A DNA stretch of 7,116 nt from an uncultured Myxococcales bacterium (lineage in GTDB: Bacteria > Myxococcota > UBA727 > VGSZ01): assembly GCA_903952805.1 (NCBI GenBank), contig CAJBHN010001050.1, positions 1 to 7,116 on the forward strand, read 5' to 3'. Positions 1 through 4,996 of the stretch are shown here, piece by piece (position 1 is the first letter of the stretch; each line of letters opens with the position of its first letter). A program made the translations under genes and the position numbers. Under the pieces are notes generated by a model that saw only the letters and a program-made list of their open reading frames with translations, ran no database searches and was not told the DNA's origin.

Positions 1-84
1 GGCGAGGGCGAGGGCGAAGGCGAAGGCGAAGGCGAGGGCGAGGGCGAGGGCGAGGGCGAGGGCGAGGGCGAGGGCGAGGGCGAG
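1..84 (+). repeat. GGCGAR hexanucleotide tandem repeat (14 units) encoding Gly-Glu linker
   Basis: Fourteen perfect in-frame six-base units fill the left edge. Eleven are GGCGAG and units 3-5 are GGCGAA. They encode (Gly-Glu)14 and may continue leftwards outside the window. The unit length is a multiple of three, so slippage would change linker length without breaking the frame. Such linkers usually separate a membrane anchor or signal region from the folded extracellular domains. Confidence 0.95.
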
Positions 85-1269
85 CCCTGTATCGACGTCG
101 ACGGTGACGGCCTGGGCGTCGGCTGCGCAGCTGGCCTCGACTGCGATGACCGCGACCCCCACACCCACCGCTTCGAAGTCTGCGACGGCGTCGACAACGA
201 CTGCGACGGCGAGGTCGACGAGGACAACGCCTGCGGCTGCCCGACCGTCACGCTGGGCACCACCCGTGTGCTCTTGTGTGAAGAACGGCTGCGCTTCGAC
301 GACGCCGTGGCGTTGTGCGCGCAGCGACCCGGCTATCGCCTGATGTCGGTGCGCGACAGCGAGCGCGACACGCAGGTGCGGGCGTTGGCCAATCCGCCGC
401 TGTGGATCGACGTGAGCGATCGCGCCACTGAGAACACCTTCGTCTTCATCGATGGCAGCGCCGTCGACTTTCGTCGCTTCGCCAACGGCCAACCCAACGA
501 CGCCGGTGCGGACGGTCAGGACTGCCTGGCAGCGACGACGACGGGATGGAACGACCTCAACTGCAGCAAAGCCACGGCTCGCGTGGCTTGTGAAGCCATC
601 CCGATCAGCGCGGCCGCCTGCATTGACGCCGACGGTGACGGCTTCGGCCCCGGCTGCGCCCGGGGCCCCGATTGCAACGACGGAGACCGAAGCGTCGCTG
701 CCGCCAGCGCCGTCGTGGTCGACGCCGACAGCGATGGCGCCAGCGTCGTCAACATGCGCTGCCTGGCTCCCTTGCTCGTGCTGCCGCCTCCCGCCGCGAC
801 GCTGCCGACGGTCCCCGACTGCGACGACGCCAACGATGCGGTGACAATGGGCTGCGTCTGCCGAACGGCGGTCAACAACGGCCGGATCTTTTCGCTGTGC
901 AGCGAGCACCATCCCTGGGACGTCTGGGCTGTCGGCTGCCTGGAGCGCGGGGGCCTGGCGGTCTTTCAAGGTTCGGGAGACCAAAACACCGTTCGCAACG
1001 CCCTGGACGCGGCCGGGGTGGTCTCGGCCTGGATCAATGGCACCGACGAGGCCGTTGAAGACAACTTTGTCGGGGCGGACGGATCGGCCCTGCCGTTTGT
1101 CAGATTTGGCTCAGGCGAACCGAACAACTTGCCCGGCGACGGGGCGGTTGGCGGCGAAAACTGCCTGGAATTACGAGGGAATTCACCATTCGTCGGCGGT
1201 GACGTCAACGACGCGGTTTGCGGCTTGCACAAGGCCGGCCTGTGCGGTCCGCTCCACCTCGTACCGTAG
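1..1269 (+). CDS. Secreted MopE-motif / double C-type lectin-like domain protein, 5' partial
   Basis: The frame is open from the first base, so the start and any signal peptide lie to the left; 422 residues are visible. Residues 1-28 are 14 Gly-Glu pairs, a flexible acidic linker. Residues 30-75 form a MopE-type metal-binding motif: Asp/Gly-rich DVDGDG, then LDCDD, then VDNDCDG. Residues 92-198 are a C-type lectin-like domain with QPND at 164-167, then QDC, WND at 183-185 and a closing ACE. Residues 207-281 are a second, degenerate MopE segment (DADGDGFGPGC, PDCND, PDCDD) without a VDNDCDG core. Residues 295-416 are a second lectin-like domain with EPN at 373-375, ENC, and VND in place of WND. 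EPN and QPN resemble the calcium/sugar-binding triplets of this fold, so glycan or protein adhesion outside the cell is plausible, but the ligand is unknown. Domain calls are firm; function is inferred. Confidence 0.88.
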   Translation, partial: GEGEGEGEGEGEGEGEGEGEGEGEGEGEPCIDVDGDGLGVGCAAGLDCDDRDPHTHRFEVCDGVDNDCDGEVDEDNACGCPTVTLGTTRVLLCEERLRFDDAVALCAQRPGYRLMSVRDSERDTQVRALANPPLWIDVSDRATENTFVFIDGSAVDFRRFANGQPNDAGADGQDCLAATTTGWNDLNCSKATARVACEAIPISAAACIDADGDGFGPGCARGPDCNDGDRSVAAASAVVVDADSDGASVVNMRCLAPLLVLPPPAATLPTVPDCDDANDAVTMGCVCRTAVNNGRIFSLCSEHHPWDVWAVGCLERGGLAVFQGSGDQNTVRNALDAAGVVSAWINGTDEAVEDNFVGADGSALPFVRFGSGEPNNLPGDGAVGGENCLELRGNSPFVGGDVNDAVCGLHKAGLCGPLHLVP

Positions 1270-1271
1270 GC

Positions 1272-1292
1272 ACGCGGGACTGGTCACCGCGT
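1272..1292 (+). terminator. Possible weak hairpin after the lectin-like gene
   Basis: ACGCGG at 1272-1277 pairs perfectly with CCGCGT at 1287-1292 across a nine-base loop. The stem begins two bases after the TAG stop of the lectin-like gene. No T-run follows, so a classical intrinsic terminator is not shown. The remainder of this 143-base gap shows no gene. Confidence 0.2.
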
Positions 1293-1362
1293 TGCCAACG
1301 CCCTCTTCGTCCGCAGTGCCCGCACGTCTTCGCTGCGCGGTCGTCGACTGATGCGCGCTGCC

Positions 1363-1372
1363 CGTGGCCACG
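1363..1372. promoter_or_regulatory. 10-base perfect palindrome upstream of the esterase gene
   Basis: CGTGGCCACG reads identically on both strands and ends 40 bases before the ATG of the esterase gene. A dimeric regulator could bind such a site. In DNA this GC-rich, short palindromes arise easily by chance, and no matching promoter boxes are evident, so this is only a candidate operator. Confidence 0.15.
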
Positions 1373-1412
1373 CGAACTTGTCGCCGCGGTCCCGTCGTGG
1401 AACGAACTCCAT

Positions 1413-2522
1413 ATGACCCTGCCCGAGATTGAGTCAGCGAGCGCCAGCGCGACCACGACCCCGAGCACCGGCGCCGACCACACGGTGCTGCGCGCGATCT
1501 ACCCGCAGTCCCGGGGCAAACTGACGTTGCGGGGAGGCAGCGCCGGGTTGGAGTGGTTGCAGGACAAAGCCCCCGACCATGTCGATGGCGATGTCAGCAC
1601 CTTCCATCTGTCGATACCGGATTTCGGTCCGGTGCAGCTCAAGCTGGTGCGCGACGACGGGGCCTGGATGGTCGGCCGCAACGCCGTCATCGGCCGCGGC
1701 GACGTCATCACCCTGAGGCCAGCCTTTGACCGGCGGACCGGTGACCTGTCGGCCAACCGCATGTTGACCTTGCCCGACGGCAGCGGTCTGTGTTTTCGGG
1801 TGCGACTGCCGCCCAGCTACAGCGAACAAGAGGGCCAACGCTATCCCGTCCTCTACGCGCAAGACGGCCAATCGGTGTGGAGCGACGGCACCGACCCCTT
1901 TGGCACCTGGGGCCTCGACCACGTCCTCGACGAGTTGTGGGACGTTGGCGCCCTCGACGAAATCATCGTGGTCTCCATCGACACGGGCCTGGAACGTTTG
2001 GACAAACTGGGTCCCATCCCAGACCCACACCATGGGGGCGGCCGCGGCAGCGACCATCTGAAGGCCATGGCGGATGAGCTCAAGCCCCTCATTGACGCCG
2101 AGTATCGGACCCTGGCCGGCCGACAACACACCGTCTTGCTGGGCTCGTCGATGGGAGGCCTGTTTTCGCTGTGGGCTGCCTGGACCCGCCCCGACATTTT
2201 TGGCGGGGCCATCTGCCTGTCGCCGTCCTTGTGGTGGGGTGAGCGCTTTATGCTGGGCCTGGTGTCTGGTGACAATTGCCCGGCGCCGCGGCCCAATCTG
2301 TACCTCGACTCCGGCGCGGCCGCCTCAGGCTTCGAAGAGGACGCCAGCACCAGGGACGGCGTCCACAACACCCGCGCCATGTACCGGGCCCTGCGCGAGC
2401 ATTGCTACGCCATGGGCGACGACCTCTATTTGTTGTCGTGGACCGGACACCACCACGACAGCCGCAGTTGGGCGACGCGGGTGTCGACGCCGCTGCAGTT
2501 GTTCTTTCCCCGCAGCACCTGA
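1413..2522 (+). CDS. Alpha/beta hydrolase, enterochelin esterase / esterase D (PF00756) family
   Basis: The product is 369 residues. Residues 1-25 are a Ser/Thr/Ala-rich lead with no signal peptide. Residues 25-105 look like the beta-sandwich N-terminal domain often found in this family. From about residue 115 comes the hydrolase: RYPVLYAQDG, then a Trp/Gly/Asp stretch (DPFGTWGLD), then IIVVSID. The nucleophile elbow GSSMGG is at 244-249 with catalytic Ser246. LSPSLWW follows. LYLDSG (Asp299) is the likely acid, and GHHHDSRSW (His346-348) supplies the base, with the following Trp and Arg as in family members. Known relatives hydrolyse siderophore esters, S-formylglutathione or other carboxylic esters; the substrate here cannot be told, and no siderophore genes are visible. 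The ATG at 1413 is preferred because GGAACGAA lies just upstream, whereas in-frame codons further up would overlap the preceding gene and add a low-quality N-terminus. A cytoplasmic location is inferred. Confidence 0.88.
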   Translation: MTLPEIESASASATTTPSTGADHTVLRAIYPQSRGKLTLRGGSAGLEWLQDKAPDHVDGDVSTFHLSIPDFGPVQLKLVRDDGAWMVGRNAVIGRGDVITLRPAFDRRTGDLSANRMLTLPDGSGLCFRVRLPPSYSEQEGQRYPVLYAQDGQSVWSDGTDPFGTWGLDHVLDELWDVGALDEIIVVSIDTGLERLDKLGPIPDPHHGGGRGSDHLKAMADELKPLIDAEYRTLAGRQHTVLLGSSMGGLFSLWAAWTRPDIFGGAICLSPSLWWGERFMLGLVSGDNCPAPRPNLYLDSGAAASGFEEDASTRDGVHNTRAMYRALREHCYAMGDDLYLLSWTGHHHDSRSWATRVSTPLQLFFPRST

Positions 2523-2566
2523 TGGAGAACCTGACGGAGAACCTGACGGGGCACCTGACGGAGCAC
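2512..2566 (+). repeat. Degenerate 12-base tandem repeat spanning the esterase stop codon
   Basis: The unit is GGAGAACCTGAC. Copies lie at 2512-2523 (diverged), 2524-2535 and 2536-2547 (identical to each other) and 2548-2559 (two changes), with a partial copy at 2560-2566. The TGA stop at 2520-2522 falls inside the first copy. In another forward frame the array would read as Asp-Gly-Glu/Ala-Pro repeats, but that frame has no credible gene. The rest of the 236-base gap up to 2758 shows no further gene. Confidence 0.8.
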
Positions 2567-2748
2567 GGGCCCTCGAGGTTTCGAGCAGTGGCATCGGTGC
2601 CATCGACGGCGGCGATGCTGAGGTCCTTCGTGGGTGGCGCCATGAGGGAAGCGGCAGAGCAGCACTGGCCATAACGGTGTCCGCGGCCTGTTGCTCCCCC
2701 CATCGGCGTGGGAAAGTGTTGCACAACCGCTCTCCACCGGTTGGCCAC

Positions 2749-2752
2749 GGAG
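2749..2752 (+). promoter_or_regulatory. Ribosome binding site deciding the GTG start at 2759
   Basis: GGAG lies six bases before the GTG at 2759. The only longer in-frame option, a GTG at 2708, has a C-rich leader without a Shine-Dalgarno sequence. It would also bury the basic segment and lipobox 46 residues in. This site therefore fixes the start of the S41-like lipoprotein. Confidence 0.6.
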
Positions 2753-2758
2753 TCCTGC

Positions 2759-4438
2759 GTGAACCGTTTTCGTCGTCGCACCTCTCGGTGGGGCTGTTGG
2801 CTCCGGGCGCAGACGGCGTGGTGCCTGCTCATCGCCGCGGGTTGCCCGGCGGGCGACGCTGGCGTGGTGGTCGACGACGCCACCGAAGCAGATCGCTGGT
2901 TGGGTACGGATCGGGCGAGCACGTTCGACGCACACATCGCTGCGGTGGAGTCGGTCGCAGCACTCGCCGCCGACGGCTTCACGCGCCTGGGAACAACCTG
3001 GGAACAGCAACGAGATGCCGTCGAAGACCTCTACCGTGGCGCGCAAACCAGCGACGACGTTTTTTACGCGCTGAGTGCGTTGCGAAACAGCCTGCACGAC
3101 GGACACGCTCGTCTCGCCATCGACGGCCTTCTCCCTCGGCAGGCGGCGACGGTCGTCGAAGTGCCGCTATCGCTCCGCGTCGAATACGAGGGCGCCGAAG
3201 CCCGCTACGTCGTGCGCGAGGGTGGAGACCTGCCTCCCGGCAGCGCCATCATCAGCGTCGACGGGATGGCCATCGCCGACCTCGAGCGCGGGCACTTGAT
3301 GTGGTTTGACGGCGGCAACTCGCCCGAGGCCCTGCGCGAAGATCTCGCGCGCTGGATTGGACGGCGTGACCCGTTGCAAGCCCCGGCGCCTCAGGTTGGT
3401 GACGACGTCGACGTCGTCGCCCGCACGCCCGATGGCGTGGTGCAGCGAGCGACGCTGACGTTCACGGCCCACAGCGGCGGGGGCGACGGCTGCCCTCCCT
3501 ACGCCGACCCCTGCGTCGTCGATGTCGACGGCGACTACAGCGCCGCACCGGACTTCGAAGGACTCGGGTTCTGCGTCTACGGCACCAACGACCCAACGAC
3601 GCGCGTGGTTCGCTACCACTCGCTCATGACCCCCGAGACGCTCGACCGGTTCGAACGCGAATGCCTCACGCGCAAACTCCCTCATCTGTCCTACGCGCTG
3701 ACCCTCGACGAAGCCGACGCCAGGGGGCCGCGGGGACTGCTGCAGCGGGACCAGGAGGCGTTGCTCGACCACCTCGCGCGGCAAGGCGTGCAGCGCGTCC
3801 TGTTCGATGTCCGCGAAAACCGCGGCGGCGACTTCGACCCGACCTTCTTCGGGGCCTTTACCGGCGGCGCGTATGCACAACCACGCAAGAGTTTTGTCTA
3901 TGCGCCCTTGTTCCAACAGACGCCCGAGCGCATCGTGGACGCGAACATTTACGTGGCGCTGCTCGACGGCCAACCCATCGACGACGGTGCCGCCCGCATC
4001 GAGGCGTTTCTGCGCACCAATCCGGGGACGCCCCGCTCGCCGCCGATTCCGTTTTATTGCCAAAGCACCAGCTGCGCCGACGGCGAAGAAACGCTGACCA
4101 GCCAATCCAACATTGTCTTTGACGCCGCGGTGCTGACCGGTCCGCGCTGTTTCAGCGCCTGCGACGACTTCGTCGCCATCATGCATGACAATGGCATCGC
4201 CTCGACGATTGGCTTGCCCACCGGCGCCGGCGACGCGCCCTATTCATTCGACGTCACCCTGCCCCTGCACAACGAGCCGGCAGCGATGCTGCGCGTGACC
4301 GTCGGCGTCAGCTTCCACCCCGGCAGCGACGACACGCCACTGGAGGCGCATCCCGTCGACGTTGACGTGCCCCTGCCGCCGACAGCCGCCAATCGGCATG
4401 ACTATCTGAACACGGCCATCGCGCGCGCGCCCTGGTGA
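2759..4438 (+). CDS. S41-family peptidase-like lipoprotein
   Basis: The product is 559 residues from a GTG start. The N-terminus has an Arg-rich n-region, a short hydrophobic core and the lipobox-like IAAGC, predicting lipidation on Cys29 and envelope location. Residues 60-125 are a helical N-terminal region ending in LHDGHARL (His116). Residues 155-200 resemble a PDZ domain (LPPGSAIISVDG). The S41 core is seen as VLFDVRENRGGDF at 347-359, matching the family's D-x-R-x-N-x-GG, and as CFSACDDF at 464-471, placing the nucleophile at Ser466. The position matching the CtpA lysine (TFGKG) reads TGAGD here, so a Ser-Lys dyad is absent. A Ser/His arrangement using His116, as in tricorn-like relatives, is possible. 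A Cys-flanked insert at 245-272 holds DVDGDY, a possible calcium loop. Eight cysteines besides Cys29 suggest disulfides. Either an envelope protease or a catalytically altered homologue; substrate unknown. Confidence 0.85.
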   Translation: MNRFRRRTSRWGCWLRAQTAWCLLIAAGCPAGDAGVVVDDATEADRWLGTDRASTFDAHIAAVESVAALAADGFTRLGTTWEQQRDAVEDLYRGAQTSDDVFYALSALRNSLHDGHARLAIDGLLPRQAATVVEVPLSLRVEYEGAEARYVVREGGDLPPGSAIISVDGMAIADLERGHLMWFDGGNSPEALREDLARWIGRRDPLQAPAPQVGDDVDVVARTPDGVVQRATLTFTAHSGGGDGCPPYADPCVVDVDGDYSAAPDFEGLGFCVYGTNDPTTRVVRYHSLMTPETLDRFERECLTRKLPHLSYALTLDEADARGPRGLLQRDQEALLDHLARQGVQRVLFDVRENRGGDFDPTFFGAFTGGAYAQPRKSFVYAPLFQQTPERIVDANIYVALLDGQPIDDGAARIEAFLRTNPGTPRSPPIPFYCQSTSCADGEETLTSQSNIVFDAAVLTGPRCFSACDDFVAIMHDNGIASTIGLPTGAGDAPYSFDVTLPLHNEPAAMLRVTVGVSFHPGSDDTPLEAHPVDVDVPLPPTAANRHDYLNTAIARAPW

Positions 4439-4448
4439 ATCCTGCCCG

Positions 4449-4464
4449 GTCGCTCGTGAGCGAC
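4449..4464 (+). terminator. Perfect 7-bp hairpin after the S41-like gene
   Basis: GTCGCTC at 4449-4455 pairs fully with GAGCGAC at 4458-4464 around a two-base gap; in practice this is six pairs with a four-base loop. It begins ten bases after the TGA stop. No T-run follows, so it is only a candidate transcription end or mRNA-stabilising stem for the rightward genes. Confidence 0.3.
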
Positions 4465-4510
4465 TCCTGGATGCAGGGTGCAGGGACGATGTTGTTTCGG
4501 CGCCGATCGT

Positions 4511-4546
4511 CGTGACGCCAACCCGTGCGGCACGCCAAACGTCACG
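4511..4546. terminator. Nested inverted repeat in the convergent gap
   Basis: The outer arms are CGTGACG (4511-4517) and CGTCACG (4540-4546). Inside lies a second hairpin, CGTG-CGG-CACG (4524-4534). It sits between two gene ends that face each other, where a bidirectional terminator would be expected. There is no T-run on either strand, so function is unproven. Confidence 0.25.
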
Positions 4547-4579
4547 GGCTCCAACGACGGCAGGCTTCAGCGCTCGCGC

Positions 4580-4996
4580 TCACCAATCGTCATGAGGCGC
4601 TGATGGTGGCGCCTCGCCTTCCCCCACCGCCGACGGCTCCATCGCCTCCCAGGCCTCGCCTTGCGCGTCGAGGTAGCCCACCGCGCCGTCGGCGGCGGCG
4701 GCCCGCAAGACCGCGAGGCCTGTCGCACAGCGGCGCAGGGCCGCCACCGTCAGCACCTGTTCGAGGTCCTCCAGCGGCACGGGACGGTCGGCGCTGACGA
4801 CGACGGTTGCCACGACCCGGCTGTTGGCCGGTCGGGCCCCGCGCGTCATCTGCAGCGTGGCGCCACAAGCCGCCCCTTGCGGCCCGACATCGTCGACCTG
4901 GAGCCTGATCACCGGCGGCGGCGGCGACACCGGCGTCGTCGCACACGCAGAGACCACGCCCAGGACCGTCACCAATCCCACCAACGGCGCCGTCAC
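4580..4996 (-). CDS. Small putative lipoprotein translationally coupled to topoisomerase VI subunit B gene
   Basis: The product is 138 residues and I do not recognise its family. Residues 1-17 are hydrophobic and end in VVSAC, a lipobox with the lipidated residue at Cys18. A Thr/Pro-rich spacer (about 19-28) follows. The n-region lacks a Lys or Arg, which is weak for a signal peptide. The mature part holds Cys44 and Cys90, which could form a disulfide, and a predicted beta/alpha pattern (VVATVVVSAD, then LEDLEQVLTVAALRRC). Some small lipoproteins pair a conserved Cys with such a region, but no function can be assigned. The GTG start overlaps the preceding stop as GTGA, and GAGGGG lies a few bases upstream, which supports both the start and coupled expression. 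Other frames are open here too because of the base composition, so the evidence is the coupling plus the lipobox. Confidence 0.62.
   Translation of the reverse strand: MTAPLVGLVTVLGVVSACATTPVSPPPPVIRLQVDDVGPQGAACGATLQMTRGARPANSRVVATVVVSADRPVPLEDLEQVLTVAALRRCATGLAVLRAAAADGAVGYLDAQGEAWEAMEPSAVGEGEAPPSAPHDDW

Noticed and set aside
1218..1412. A longer esterase start at 1218, 65 residues upstream
   Set aside because: It overlaps the end of the lectin-like gene, the added residues are Arg/Pro-rich shadow translation without family similarity, and the ATG at 1413 has a plausible ribosome site.
1434..2129. A 231-codon antisense open frame in the esterase gene
   Set aside because: It is a GC-driven shadow; the forward frame has the nucleophile elbow and catalytic residues.
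2589..2602. A TGGCA-TCGG-TGCCA hairpin in the gap after the esterase
   Set aside because: Only five pairs with no T-run; expected by chance in this composition.
2708..2758. A longer start at 2708 for the S41-like gene
   Set aside because: No ribosome binding sequence precedes it, and it would place the basic n-region and lipobox too far from the N-terminus.
2074..3309. A 411-codon open frame on the + strand across the esterase end, the gap and the S41 start
   Set aside because: Its translation is Arg/Pro/Ala-rich without any motif, and it overlaps two genes with clear family motifs in other frames.
3167..4186. A 339-codon antisense open frame within the S41-like gene
   Set aside because: It mirrors codon periodicity of the real gene, as is usual in GC-rich DNA, and its product shows no domain.
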